A stretch of DNA of 64,000 nucleotides from Corynebacterium pollutisoli (GCF_900177745.1 NZ_FXAR01000003.1:62001-126000); one strand, 5' to 3'; positions 1 through 13,605 are shown, numbered from the stretch's first letter. Made by a program: numbers and translations. The notes: generated from the sequence alone by a model not told the origin.

Positions 1-375
1 GTCGCCCTGATCGCGGACGGTCGCAGGGAACCTGGTGTGGGCCAGGTTCCCGGCACCCAGGTCTCCGGCGTCGGCGCCGAGGTCGCACTCCAGCCGCTCA
101 ATCTGCTGGTCCAGCCGATCGTGCCCGGTGCCACCATGCGCGGACCGCGCGTCGGTGGTTTCGGTGAACTGCACGACCGCGTGTGGGACATCTGCGCCCC
201 CAACGACAGCATCTGCGACGCCCCGCGGCAGATCGGCAACGCACTCGAGCGGGCCCAGGCCCTGGCCGCCGCGAACGGCGTCCACGCCCTCTACGCCAGC
301 AACCCGGACGTCATCCCCGGGACAACCGCGAACGCCTGGGTCGTGGAGTGGGCGACCGACCTCATCAACAGATGA
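1..375 (+). CDS. Cutinase-like serine hydrolase, C-terminal part (start lies before the window)
   Basis: The reading frame is open from base 1 to a TGA at 373-375, so only the last 124 codons are visible. The fragment has the late-cutinase pattern: a Cys-Asp-Cys loop (ICAPNDSICD), which in cutinases holds the catalytic Asp, and downstream a NGVHALYAS stretch where the catalytic His is expected. The nucleophile Ser and signal peptide would lie upstream and cannot be checked. In Mycobacterium tuberculosis the cutinase-like thioesterase/phospholipase Rv3802c sits directly before fadD32 (Rv3801c), and the same order is seen here. That makes an envelope-located lipid esterase tied to mycolate metabolism the likely role. 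The function rests on family and synteny, not on a complete active site. Confidence 0.75.
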   Translation, partial: VALIADGRREPGVGQVPGTQVSGVGAEVALQPLNLLVQPIVPGATMRGPRVGGFGELHDRVWDICAPNDSICDAPRQIGNALERAQALAAANGVHALYASNPDVIPGTTANAWVVEWATDLINR

Positions 376-416
376 TCCCGTGCCCCGGGAACGGGGGTGT
401 CCGGGTACCCTGTTTG

Positions 417-432
417 GTAACGGAAACATCAC
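417..432 (+). promoter_or_regulatory. GTAACG-type element upstream of fadD32
   Basis: GTAACGGAAACATCAC lies 124 bp before the fadD32 start in a 180-bp intergenic stretch. The same GTAACG-N5/6-(G)TCAC layout recurs before pks13 (2440-2455, weaker second half) and before the 29-codon gene (8945-8960). It resembles two MtrA-type half sites (GTAAC) 11 bp apart. The regulator is inferred only. Confidence 0.35.
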
Positions 433-555
433 AAACCGGGACTAACAAGACGTGTGCCTGCTCTGTTAGGTTGGCACGAAGAGATTAGCGTAAACAAACT
501 TTCGACCCCGGACACACCAGTCCACGGGTGCACCACGTAGACCACGAGGAGAAGC

Positions 556-2412
556 ATGGACCTGCAAGCGGCGATGAGCCAGTTCTTCAACGACAAGGGC
601 GAGATCGTCCTGGCACCTCAGCTGACCCTCGCGGGTCTGGCCGAGCTCATGTACCAGGGTGACCTGCAGCTCGGTGGCGGCGAACGACAGTGCCTGCGCT
701 TCTGGGACTTCTCCGAATCCCGCGAGGGCACCCCGGTCGACTTCACCCGCACGGAGATCAACACCCGCATCAAGGCCGTCGCCGCCCGCCTGCAGCAGGT
801 GGGCAAGATCGGCGACCGCGTCGCCATCATGGCCAACAACTCCCCGGAGTACATCTTCGGCTTCATCGGCGCCCTCTACGCGGGCATGACCCCGGTGCCG
901 CTCTACGACCCCTCCGAGCCGGGCCACGCGGACCACCTCAAGGCCGTCTTCGCCGACTGCGAGCCCTCCTTCGTGCTCACCAACTCCGGTTCCGCCGCGG
1001 CCGTGCGCGAGCACTTCGCGGAGGTTCCCTCCCGCGAGCGTCCCCGTATCCTGTCCGTGGACTCCCTGCCGGACACCCTCGCGTCCTCCTACATGAACCC
1101 GATGATGACCCTGCAGGGTCAGCAGCTCATGGCCTCCATGTCGACCATGCCGGTCGACCAGCCGGCCTTCCTGCAGTACACCTCCGGTTCCACCCGCGTC
1201 CCGGCCGGCGTGCAGCTGACCAACCGCTCCATCCTCACCAACGTGCTGCAGATCTTCACCGCGGCCCGTCTGCGCATGCCGCTGCGCCTGGTGACCTGGC
1301 TGCCGCTGCACCATGACATGGGCATCATCCTCGCCCTGTTCGTCACCATCCTCGGCCTGCCGAACGAGATCATGGCCCCGCGTGACTTCATCCAGCAGCC
1401 GAAGCGCTGGGTCGAGCAGCTCAACCGCCGCGATTCCGACGAGGGCATCTCCGTCTACACCGTCATCCCGAACTTCGCCCTCGAGCTGGCCGCCCGTTAC
1501 GGTAAGCCGCAGGACGACGAGACCCTCGACCTCTCCGCCATCGACGGCATCATCATCGGCTCCGAGCCGGTCACCGAGAAGGCGCTGGACACCTTCAAGG
1601 AGACCTTCACCGAGTACGGTCTGAGCACCGACGCACTGCGCCCCTCCTATGGCCTGGCCGAGGCCTCCCTGCTGGTCACCACCCCGCAGACCAAGGAGCG
1701 TCCGGTCATCTCCCACTTCAACCGCGAGAAGCTGGCCGAGGGCGTCGTCGAGTTCGTCGAGAAGGGCTCCGAGCTGGCCGTCGCCTTCGCCTCCAACGGC
1801 CAGGTGGTCAAGCCGCAGAACCTCACCATCGTCGACCCGGAGACCCGCGCCGAGCTGCCCGACGGCCAGATCGGTGAGCTGTGGGTCAAGGGTGACAACC
1901 TCGCCGCCGGCTACCTGGGCCGCGAGGAGGAGACCGCCGAGACCTTCGCGAACACCCTGGGTGAGCGTCTGCCGGAGTCGCGCGTCGACGCCGACACCCC
2001 GGACGAGGGCTGGCTGGCCACCGGTGACCTCGGTGCCATCGTCGACGGCGAGACCTACATCACCGGCCGCCTCAAGGACCTCATCGTCATCGCGGGCCGC
2101 AACCACTACCCGCAGGACATCGAGTTCACCGTCATGAACGCCTCCGACCACGTCCGCCCGGACTCGGTCGCCGCGTTCTCCGTCATGGCTGACAACACGG
2201 AGGAGCTCGTGCTGGTCATCGAGCGCGACGACAAGGCCGACGAGTCCGGCGACGCCGCCGCCGTCGAGAAGATCCGTGCCGCCGTCACCGCCGCGCACGG
2301 CGTCACCCCGGCGGACATCCGCTTCCTCGGCCCGAACGAGATCCAGCGTTCCACCGCGGGTAAGATCGCGCGCCGTGTGATCCAGAAGGCCTACCTCGCC
2401 GAGCAGGCCTAG
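556..2412 (+). CDS. fadD32: Long-chain fatty-acyl-AMP ligase FadD32
   Basis: Activates the meromycolic (beta-hydroxyacyl-destined) fatty acid as an acyl-adenylate and loads it onto the N-terminal carrier domain of Pks13. The 618-residue length fits the FAAL family. Visible motifs are the adenylate P-loop YTSGST at residues 208-213, the SYGLAEAS adenine-site motif, and ATGDLGA with the hinge region GRLKDLIVIAGRN followed by HYPQDIE, which is usual in FAALs. ATG at 556 is chosen because GAGGAG lies about 7 nt upstream and the protein then starts at the family's normal N-terminus. It is followed 119 bp later by pks13 in the same direction; this order is conserved throughout mycolate-containing actinobacteria. 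The C. glutamicum equivalent is called fadD2. Confidence 0.96.
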   Translation: MDLQAAMSQFFNDKGEIVLAPQLTLAGLAELMYQGDLQLGGGERQCLRFWDFSESREGTPVDFTRTEINTRIKAVAARLQQVGKIGDRVAIMANNSPEYIFGFIGALYAGMTPVPLYDPSEPGHADHLKAVFADCEPSFVLTNSGSAAAVREHFAEVPSRERPRILSVDSLPDTLASSYMNPMMTLQGQQLMASMSTMPVDQPAFLQYTSGSTRVPAGVQLTNRSILTNVLQIFTAARLRMPLRLVTWLPLHHDMGIILALFVTILGLPNEIMAPRDFIQQPKRWVEQLNRRDSDEGISVYTVIPNFALELAARYGKPQDDETLDLSAIDGIIIGSEPVTEKALDTFKETFTEYGLSTDALRPSYGLAEASLLVTTPQTKERPVISHFNREKLAEGVVEFVEKGSELAVAFASNGQVVKPQNLTIVDPETRAELPDGQIGELWVKGDNLAAGYLGREEETAETFANTLGERLPESRVDADTPDEGWLATGDLGAIVDGETYITGRLKDLIVIAGRNHYPQDIEFTVMNASDHVRPDSVAAFSVMADNTEELVLVIERDDKADESGDAAAVEKIRAAVTAAHGVTPADIRFLGPNEIQRSTAGKIARRVIQKAYLAEQA

Positions 2413-2439
2413 ACCGTTCCCGCCGGGGAGCACCCAGAT

Positions 2440-2455
2440 GTAACGGAAAGGTTCG
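2440..2455 (+). promoter_or_regulatory. GTAACG-type element and -10 box upstream of pks13
   Basis: GTAACGGAAAGGTTCG lies 76 bp before the pks13 ATG. A TAGAGT -10-like hexamer follows at about 2465-2470, which suggests pks13 has its own promoter besides read-through from fadD32. The element matches the one before fadD32 over GTAACGGAAA. Confidence 0.35.
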
Positions 2456-2531
2456 CACAGTCGATAGAGTCCCGTACTGATCGACACCATTGACAGTGTC
2501 GGGCCAACGCAGGAAAAGGAATACCGCATCA

Positions 2532-7373
<4,842 letters not shown>

Positions 7374-7376
7374 TCT

Positions 7377-8927
7377 GTGACTGACACGTCCACCGCCGAC
7401 AAACTTGCGGATCTGCGGGCGCGCCTCGACCGGGCCCGCGATCCGGGCAGCGAGCGTGCCCGCGCCAAGCGCGACGAGGCCGGTCAGACGACCCCGCGTG
7501 AGCGCATCGCCGCGCTTCTCGACGAAGGCTCCTTCGTTGAGATCGGCGCCCTGGCCAAGACCCCCGGCGTCGCGGACGCCGTCTACTCCGACGGTGTCGT
7601 CACCGGCTACGGGCGTATCGACGGCCGCCCGGTGTGCATCTACGCCCACGACAAGACCGTCTACGGCGGTTCCGTCGGCGAGACCTTCGGCCGCAAGGTC
7701 GTCGAGGTCATGGAGATGGCCATCAAGATAGGCTGCCCGATCATCGGCATCCAGGACTCCGGTGGCGCCCGCATCCAGGACGCCGTGACGTCCCTGGCCA
7801 TGTACTCGGAGATCTCCCGCCGCCAGCTGCCGCTGTCCGGCCGCAGCCCGCAGATCTCCATCATGCTGGGCAAGTCCGCCGGTGGCGCCGTGTACGCCCC
7901 GGTGACCACCGACTTCGTCATCGCTGTCGAGGGCCAGACCGAGATGTACGTCACCGGCCCAGCCGTCATCCGCGAGGTCACGGGCGAGGACGTCACGTCC
8001 GCCGAGCTCGGTGGCGCGCGTCAGCAGGAGCTCAACGGCAACATCTCCGCGGTGCTGCCCAGCGAGGAGGAGGCCTTCGACTTCGTCCGCGACCTGCTCG
8101 ACCACCTGCCGCTGACCTGCCACGACCCGGCCCCGGTCTTCGCCGCCCCCTCCGACGAGGAGGTCGCCGAGGCCCCGGAGCTGGACCTGTTCATGCCGGA
8201 CGACTCCAACGCGGGTTACGACATGTCGGATCTGCTGCCGCTGCTCGGTGACGACGAGAACCTCGTGGAGATCCAGGCGAACTACGCCCCGAACCTCATC
8301 ACCGCCTTCGGGCGTATCGACGGTCGCGCTGTTGGTTTCGTGGCCAACAACCCCATGCACTTCGCGGGGTGTATCGACGCCGACGCCGCCGACAAGGGCG
8401 CGCGTTTCATCCGCATCTGCGACGCCTACAACATCCCGCTGGTGTTCGTCGTGGACACCCCGGGCTACCTGCCGGGCGTGGAGCAGGAGAAGGCCGGCCT
8501 CATCCACCGCGGCGCCAAGCTGGCCTTCGCACTGGTGGAGGCGACCGTCCCGAAGATCACCCTCATCGTGCGCAAGGCCTACGGCGGCGCGTACGCGGTC
8601 ATGGGGTCGAAGAACCTCACCGGTGACATCAACCTGGCGTGGCCGACCGCCCAGATCGCGGTCATGGGCTCCGCGGCGGCCGTCGTGATGATCCAGGGCA
8701 AGCAGCTCGCCGCCGCCCCGCCGGAGCAGCGCGAGTACCTGAAGAAGATCTTCATGGACTTCTACGACGAGAACATGACCAGCCCCTACGTGGCCGCCGA
8801 GCGTGGTTACCTCGACGCGATGATCCAGCCGCGCGACACCCGCCTGGCGCTGCGTCAGGCCGTCCGCCAGCTGGAGACGAAGGTCGAGGAGGACCTGCCG
8901 AAGAAGCACACCATCATGCCGATGTAG
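7377..8927 (+). CDS. accD4: Acyl-CoA carboxylase beta subunit AccD4 (AccD3 in C. glutamicum)
   Basis: Carboxyltransferase subunit that, with a biotinylated alpha subunit encoded elsewhere, carboxylates the long-chain acyl-CoA used by Pks13 as extender. The 516-residue protein has the two crotonase-like halves of the family. The N half carries CPIIGIQDSGGARIQD and GKSAGGAVYAP; the C half carries FVVDTPGYLPGVEQE and RKAYGGAYAVMGS, the two oxyanion-hole Gly-Gly regions. The start is GTG at 7377, 3 bp after the pks13 TGA with no room for an independent promoter, so it is translated from the pks13 transcript. Gene order fadD32-pks13-accD4 is diagnostic for the mycolate condensation cluster. Confidence 0.95.
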   Translation: MTDTSTADKLADLRARLDRARDPGSERARAKRDEAGQTTPRERIAALLDEGSFVEIGALAKTPGVADAVYSDGVVTGYGRIDGRPVCIYAHDKTVYGGSVGETFGRKVVEVMEMAIKIGCPIIGIQDSGGARIQDAVTSLAMYSEISRRQLPLSGRSPQISIMLGKSAGGAVYAPVTTDFVIAVEGQTEMYVTGPAVIREVTGEDVTSAELGGARQQELNGNISAVLPSEEEAFDFVRDLLDHLPLTCHDPAPVFAAPSDEEVAEAPELDLFMPDDSNAGYDMSDLLPLLGDDENLVEIQANYAPNLITAFGRIDGRAVGFVANNPMHFAGCIDADAADKGARFIRICDAYNIPLVFVVDTPGYLPGVEQEKAGLIHRGAKLAFALVEATVPKITLIVRKAYGGAYAVMGSKNLTGDINLAWPTAQIAVMGSAAAVVMIQGKQLAAAPPEQREYLKKIFMDFYDENMTSPYVAAERGYLDAMIQPRDTRLALRQAVRQLETKVEEDLPKKHTIMPM

Positions 8928-8944
8928 ATTTCTCCGCCGGTTAT

Positions 8945-8960
8945 GTAACGAATCGGTCAC
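8945..8960 (+). promoter_or_regulatory. GTAACG-type element upstream of the 29-codon gene
   Basis: GTAACGAATCGGTCAC lies 56 bp before the small gene's ATG, between it and accD4. It is the third copy of the element seen before fadD32 and pks13 and has the clearest GTAAC-N6-GTCAC spacing. It suggests the small gene is separately transcribed and co-regulated with mycolate synthesis. The link to MtrA is an inference. Confidence 0.35.
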
Positions 8961-9015
8961 TGTGAGACGATGTACTGGTTGTACCTGCTCACCGACCGCA
9001 CAAGGAGATTTTCCC

Positions 9016-9105
9016 ATGCTGAGCATCGCTGCAGACCTCGTCACCGACATCATCGGTCTCATCGTCATGATCGCCAACCAGCTGATCCACTCCATCCAGG
9101 CTTAA
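9016..9105 (+). CDS. 29-residue amphipathic peptide, possible small mycomembrane protein
   Basis: An ATG at 9016 follows a strong AAGGAG (9002-9007) at good spacing, runs 29 codons to TAA, and is followed 12 bp later by a rho-independent terminator, so this is a well-formed gene despite its size. The product starts MLSIAADL, has a hydrophobic helical core of Ile/Leu/Val/Met interrupted by Asp, Asn and Gln, and ends HSIQA. It has no Sec signal, no Cys and no Lys/Arg. Corynebacterial outer-membrane peptides of the PorA/PorH/ProtX kind are likewise tiny, helical, signal-less and in part O-mycoloylated on Ser. Its place right behind the mycolate condensation genes fits that class. The assignment is by analogy; sequence identity to those families was not tested. 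Confidence 0.7.
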   Translation: MLSIAADLVTDIIGLIVMIANQLIHSIQA

Positions 9106-9117
9106 GGCCTCGGCGAC

Positions 9118-9154
9118 AACCGCCTCCCCACCATCCGGTGGGAAGGCGGTTTTT
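9118..9154 (+). terminator. Rho-independent terminator after the 29-codon gene
   Basis: AACCGCCTCCCCACC pairs with GGTGGGAAGGCGGTT around an ATCC loop with one internal mismatch, followed by six T. It closes the fadD32-pks13-accD4-peptide unit. The convergent DUF3054 gene ends on the other strand at 9155, right at the T-run. Confidence 0.9.
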
Positions 9155-9526
9155 TCATGCCTTTCGCCAGTGCACCACCGCGCGCCAGCCGAGCAGCAGC
9201 AGGCCCGACATGATCGTCGCGACGAGGATGAAGGACCAGTGCGGGATGTCGCCGTTGCGGAACGCCCAGATGCCCAGGCCGACGACGACGGTGACCGCCC
9301 ACGTCATGAGGCCGGCGGGGAAGACCCGGTGCCCGTCGAGGTGCATGCCGGCGATGAGTGCCCAGGACACCAGCACGCCGAGGAGGAACGGCCACCACGT
9401 CGACAGCCACCCCATGACGTTGAGCGGCATGTCATCGGTCTGGTGGGCGATGCGGGCGAAGAGGGCGAAGAGGGCGATGGCGACGACGTCGGCAAGCAGA
9501 GCGGTGGACCTGTTCATGCCCTCCAC
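9155..9526 (-). CDS. DUF3054 family small membrane protein
   Basis: A 123-residue protein with four predicted membrane helices, starting near the N-terminus (LLADVVAIALFALFARI) and including PFLLGVLVSWALIAGM and AVTVVVGLGIWAF, matching the DUF3054 family of unknown function. It is the last gene of the leftward trmB-to-DUF3054 operon. The GTG start used here lies 1 nt after the stop of the preceding gene. An internal ATG at 9517 (starting MNRSTALL) is an alternative, but GGAGGG is then too close to it. Nothing in the sequence indicates a substrate. Co-transcription with mmpL3 makes an envelope role plausible. Confidence 0.75.
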   Translation of the reverse strand: MEGMNRSTALLADVVAIALFALFARIAHQTDDMPLNVMGWLSTWWPFLLGVLVSWALIAGMHLDGHRVFPAGLMTWAVTVVVGLGIWAFRNGDIPHWSFILVATIMSGLLLLGWRAVVHWRKA

Positions 9527-9527
9527 C

Positions 9528-10520
9528 CTAATCCCCGGCCCGGACTCCCTGGCGCGCGTAGTACAGGAAGTAGATCACCCAGCCGACGGCGGTGATCAGG
9601 GCGAAGGAGACGAGGCGGTAGACCAGCGCGGCACCGGTGGCGTCGACGGCGGTCATGCCCGCGGCGACGAGGGTGGCGATGATCGCCGCCTCCACGGTGC
9701 CCAGCCCGCCCGGGGTGACCTGGGCGGAGCCGGCGATCTTCGCCGTGGTGTAGGCGAGCAGCACCCCGGCCACCGCCGGGGCGGACCCGGTCACCGCCCA
9801 GACGCAGAGGAACAGGGTGAGCACGTCGAAGGCCCGGTTGAGCAGGGACCAGCCGGCCACGAGGGCGAAGCGTCCGCGGCTGAGACGTACGGATTCCAGC
9901 TGGTGGATCTGCGTCACCGCGCCCTCGAGCCCGGAGTCCGGGGCGCGGCGCAGCACCCGGTTGACCCGCGGCAGCAGCGCCCGGGCCCATCGCTCGAGGG
10001 TCGCGGGGTGGTTGGCCGCCCACCACACCGCCCACGACAGGCCGGTCATCACCAGCAGGGTGAGCAGCAGCGACCACACGTTGACGTCGGCGCCGAGGAA
10101 GAACACGCCGGCCACGCCGATGACCACCAGCCACATCGTCGACACCGCGGAGCTGAGCACGAAGAACCAGCCGCACAGCAGGCGGCTCGCCCCCCAGGAG
10201 CGCTGCACCCGGTAGGTGAGCACCGCTGAGAACGCCGGACCGCCCGGCAGGGACGTCGACCAGGAGTTGGAGGCCAGGGTGATGGCGGTGGTGTCGCGGA
10301 GGCGGGCGCGGGTGCCGCCGGCGTCGAGAAGCAGGCGCATGACCTCCGCCATCGCCACGATCGACGCGGTGGCGGCGAGCACCGCGGCGAACACGCCCCA
10401 CGGGGACGCGTCGCGCAGGCGGCGGACGCCGTCGCCAATGAACGGCATCTGGTCCCGGAAGGCCAGGCCCAGGACGACGAGGACGACCAGCGGTGCGAGC
10501 CACCGCACCCAGCGCCACAC
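9528..10520 (-). CDS. Polytopic membrane protein, lysylphosphatidylglycerol synthase TM-region (UPF0104/YbhN-like) family
   Basis: 330 residues with about eight hydrophobic segments, for example WLAPLVVLVVLGLAF and FFVLSSAVSTMWLVVIGVA, plus the family's GGLGTVEAAIIATL motif near the C-terminus. The family is the membrane half of MprF-type lipid flippases and also occurs alone, as here with no aminoacyltransferase domain. The GTG start at 10520 lies 1 nt after the mmpL3 stop, so translation is coupled. A role in moving a lipid linked to trehalose monomycolate export is a guess from position only. Confidence 0.8.
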   Translation of the reverse strand: MWRWVRWLAPLVVLVVLGLAFRDQMPFIGDGVRRLRDASPWGVFAAVLAATASIVAMAEVMRLLLDAGGTRARLRDTTAITLASNSWSTSLPGGPAFSAVLTYRVQRSWGASRLLCGWFFVLSSAVSTMWLVVIGVAGVFFLGADVNVWSLLLTLLVMTGLSWAVWWAANHPATLERWARALLPRVNRVLRRAPDSGLEGAVTQIHQLESVRLSRGRFALVAGWSLLNRAFDVLTLFLCVWAVTGSAPAVAGVLLAYTTAKIAGSAQVTPGGLGTVEAAIIATLVAAGMTAVDATGAALVYRLVSFALITAVGWVIYFLYYARQGVRAGD

Positions 10521-10521
10521 G

Positions 10522-12885
10522 TCAGCGACCCAGCTTGCGGGGGCCGCTCCGGTCGGCCTCGAGGCGGGCCATGAGCTCGGCGAACGGGATTAGCTCCTCA
10601 TCCTCCGCCGTGGTGCGCCCGCCGCGGGCGGCCTCGTCATGGTCGACGACGACGGCCTCGTCGATGAGCAGCTCACCCTCGAGCGGCTCATCGTCCTGCT
10701 TCTCGACGTCCGCCTCCGGTTCCGGGGTACCCGGCGTCGGGGCGGGGGCCGGGACGGGCGGCAGCTGTTCGCTGTGGCCCATCTTCTCGTAGGCGCGCTT
10801 GATGAAGCCCGGCGCCCACCAGTTGTCCTCGCGCAGCAGGTGCATGACGGCAGGGACGAGCATCATGCGGATGATGGTCGCGTCGATGGCCAGGGCGAAG
10901 ATCATGCCGAAGGCGATGTACTTCATCATGACGATCTCGGAGAAACCGAACGCACCGGCAACGACGATCATGATGAGCGCCGCCGCCGTGATGATGGAAC
11001 CGGTCTGCGCCGTGCCGTAGCGGATGGCGTCGTCCGTGGATCTGCCGCGGTCGCGGGCCTCCACCATGCGGGAGACGAGGAAGACCTCGTAGTCCGTCGA
11101 CAGGCCGTAGACGATCGCCACGATAAGCACGAGCACCGGCGACATGAGCGGGCCCGGCGTGAAGTGGAACAGATCCGCGCCGACGCCGCCGACGAACATG
11201 GCGGTGAGGATACCCAGGGTCGCGCCGAGGCCGAGGACGGTCATGATGATCGCCTTCGCCGGCAGGATGAGTGAGCCGAAGACCAGCGCCATGAGGATGA
11301 ACGTGGCCACCACGATGTACAGCGCCATCCACGGCAGCTTCTCCATGAGGGCCTCGATGGACTCAATCTCCATCGCCGGGGTGCCGCCGATGTAGACGTT
11401 GACACCCTCGGGCACGTCGAGGGCCCGGAGCTGGTCGACGACGGACGAGTTGAGGTCACGGTCCTCGATACCCGCGGAGAGCACCGTCGTGCCGTCGACC
11501 GTGCCGTGGTCCGGGGTGAACTGGGAGCTGAGGCCGTCGATGTCGCGGAGCTGGACGAAGACGTCGACCAGCTGCTGCTCGGTGGCGTCGGTGACCACCA
11601 GCTTCACCGGCTCGGTGCGGAAGGCGGGGAAGGTGTCGTTGAAGTCGTCCTGGGCCACGCGGACGTCGTTGCTGGGCGGCAGGTAGGTCTCGTTGATGCC
11701 GCCGAACTTCACGCCCGCCAGCGGCAGGGTGAGCGCAATGAGCAGACCCGCGACACCGATGGTGACCAGCTTGGCGTGCTTCATGGCCCAGCCGGGGACA
11801 CGGAACCAGACGGTGTCCTCGAGGCGGCGGGCGGTGCGCTTCGTGCGGCGGACGGTCCACTTGTCGATGTTGTGGCCGAGCATGCCGAACAGGGCGGGCA
11901 GCACCGTCACCGACAGCAGGGCGGCCAGGCCGACGGCGGAAATCGCGCCGTAGGCCACCGACTTGAGGAAGGCCTGCGGGAACACCAGCAGACCGGACAG
12001 CGCCACCGCGACCATCGCCGCCGAGAACACCACCGTCTTGCCGGCGGTGGCCGTCGTTGTGCCCACCGCCTCGGGGACGGAGGTGCCCTTGTCCAGCTCC
12101 TCGCGGAAACGGGAGACCATGAACAGGCCGTAGTCGATGGCCAGGCCCAGGCCCAGGAGGGTCACCACGGACTGGGCGAACACGTTGACCTGGGTGAGGC
12201 CGGCGAGGATCGAGAGCACGCCGAGGGAACCGGCGATCGAGAGGATGCCCACGATGAGCGGCATGAGTGCCGCCACGGCGGAACCGAAGACGAAGAGCAG
12301 CAGGACGGCCACCACCGGCAGGGCGATGACCTCGGCGCGGACGATGTCCCCGGCCATGCCGTCGTCGAGGGAGTCGGCCACGGCGGTGGCCCCGGCGACG
12401 CGCGTCTCCACGGGCAGGTCCTCGGCGACGAGCGAGTCCTCGATGGCGCGGAAGTCCTTGAGCGTCTGCTCGCCGTCGCCGCGCAGGCCGATGGCGGCGA
12501 AGGCGCGGGTCCCCTCCTCGTTGATGAGCTGCGCGTTGCGGGTGTCGAAGTAGCTGGTGACGTGCGCGATCTCATCCGGGTGCTCGGTCTTGAGCGACTC
12601 GAGGTGCGAGGCGATGGCCCCGAAGGTCACCGGGTCATTGAGGGAGCGCCCGTCCGGTGACTCGAAGAGCAGGATGACGTCACCGGAGTTGTCGCGGCCG
12701 AAGACGTCCTGCTCGATGTGGGCGGCGGCCGTGGAGCTGGAACCCGGATCGTCCCAGCCCTCCTGGCTCATGCGGTTGCCCAGCTGGGTGCCGAAGATCG
12801 CGTACACCGCCAGGATCGCGGCGATGACGATGAGGGGCACCAGGCGGCGGTGCCGGTAGGAGAAATATCCCCACTTCTCGAACAT
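10522..12885 (-). CDS. mmpL3: MmpL3-type RND transporter, trehalose monomycolate exporter (CmpL1 in C. glutamicum)
   Basis: 787-residue MMPL protein that moves trehalose monomycolate across the inner membrane using the proton gradient. There is one N-terminal helix, a periplasmic domain (about residues 35-185), six helices, a second periplasmic domain (about 390-515), five helices and a charged cytoplasmic tail. The proton-relay Asp-Tyr pairs are visible in helices 4 and 10: D251-Y252 (GLAIDYGLF) and D598-Y599 (GLSTDYEVF). The acidic, Pro-rich tail from about residue 700 is typical of actinobacterial MmpL3. ATG 12885 follows GGAGGGG. Mycobacterium has the same trmB (Rv0208c), Rv0207c, mmpL3 (Rv0206c) order. 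Confidence 0.95.
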   Translation of the reverse strand: MFEKWGYFSYRHRRLVPLIVIAAILAVYAIFGTQLGNRMSQEGWDDPGSSSTAAAHIEQDVFGRDNSGDVILLFESPDGRSLNDPVTFGAIASHLESLKTEHPDEIAHVTSYFDTRNAQLINEEGTRAFAAIGLRGDGEQTLKDFRAIEDSLVAEDLPVETRVAGATAVADSLDDGMAGDIVRAEVIALPVVAVLLLFVFGSAVAALMPLIVGILSIAGSLGVLSILAGLTQVNVFAQSVVTLLGLGLAIDYGLFMVSRFREELDKGTSVPEAVGTTTATAGKTVVFSAAMVAVALSGLLVFPQAFLKSVAYGAISAVGLAALLSVTVLPALFGMLGHNIDKWTVRRTKRTARRLEDTVWFRVPGWAMKHAKLVTIGVAGLLIALTLPLAGVKFGGINETYLPPSNDVRVAQDDFNDTFPAFRTEPVKLVVTDATEQQLVDVFVQLRDIDGLSSQFTPDHGTVDGTTVLSAGIEDRDLNSSVVDQLRALDVPEGVNVYIGGTPAMEIESIEALMEKLPWMALYIVVATFILMALVFGSLILPAKAIIMTVLGLGATLGILTAMFVGGVGADLFHFTPGPLMSPVLVLIVAIVYGLSTDYEVFLVSRMVEARDRGRSTDDAIRYGTAQTGSIITAAALIMIVVAGAFGFSEIVMMKYIAFGMIFALAIDATIIRMMLVPAVMHLLREDNWWAPGFIKRAYEKMGHSEQLPPVPAPAPTPGTPEPEADVEKQDDEPLEGELLIDEAVVVDHDEAARGGRTTAEDEELIPFAELMARLEADRSGPRKLGR

Positions 12886-12897
12886 GGGCGGCCCCTC

Positions 12898-13575
12898 CTA
12901 GTGGTTGCGGCCGGCGAGCAACGCTGACAGCGGGCGGAAGGGCTGCAGCCAGGCGCCCTCGTCGGGAAGCTGGTCGAGGCTGATGCGCGGCAGCGGCTCA
13001 CGGAACACGCCGGGGATCTCCTCGAGATCGACGAACTCGATCGTCTCGGAGGCCACGGCCCACGAGGCGTGCTCGTGGAAGCCGATGACGGTGACGGGCA
13101 GACCCTCGGCGATGAGCTCGTCGATGGTCTCCTTGAAGTTCTGGCCGTCCGCGGAGGCGACGACGAGGCCCCGCAGGACGCCCTCCGCGTGCCGACGCCG
13201 GATGTGCGCCAGCATGTCCGGGTCGACGTCGGAGTCCTCGTCGGTCTTCGGCTTGGCGAACACGGCGAAACCGACGTTGCGCAGCGCCTCCACCCACGGG
13301 CGGACGACGTCCGCGCCGCCGGGGGTGACGTTGGTGAACACGGTGGCCTCGGCCTCGACGCGGCTGCCCGTCTCATGGGACAGCTCGCCGGCGCGGGCCA
13401 GCAGCCAGCGGCCGATGGCGTCGAAACGCGGGCGGTAGGCGGCGGTCGGGCGGCCACCGAGGATGGCTCCCAGGCCCATGTCCAGGTTGGGGGCGTCCCA
13501 GACGAGGAGGAGGTTCTCCGGCCCGGGCGCATCCTGGGCGCCGTAGTGGTGGGTGGATTCGTGAAGGTCGCTCAC
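12898..13575 (-). CDS. NYN (PIN-like) domain protein
   Basis: 225 residues. The N-terminal LLLVWDAPNLDMGLG and the internal LVVASADGQNF provide the Asp clusters of the NYN fold, a PIN-like RNase fold (D at about residues 28 and 32, then VVASADGQ). The protein corresponds by position to Rv0207c, which also lies between trmB and mmpL3. The start is GTG at 13575, 30 bp after trmB; the stop is 12 bp before mmpL3, so it is in one operon. An RNA-processing role is inferred from the fold; no substrate is evident. Confidence 0.85.
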   Translation of the reverse strand: MSDLHESTHHYGAQDAPGPENLLLVWDAPNLDMGLGAILGGRPTAAYRPRFDAIGRWLLARAGELSHETGSRVEAEATVFTNVTPGGADVVRPWVEALRNVGFAVFAKPKTDEDSDVDPDMLAHIRRRHAEGVLRGLVVASADGQNFKETIDELIAEGLPVTVIGFHEHASWAVASETIEFVDLEEIPGVFREPLPRISLDQLPDEGAWLQPFRPLSALLAGRNH

Positions 13576-13605
13576 GGGGGACTCTTTTCGGTTCTACGGG
13601 GAAAA

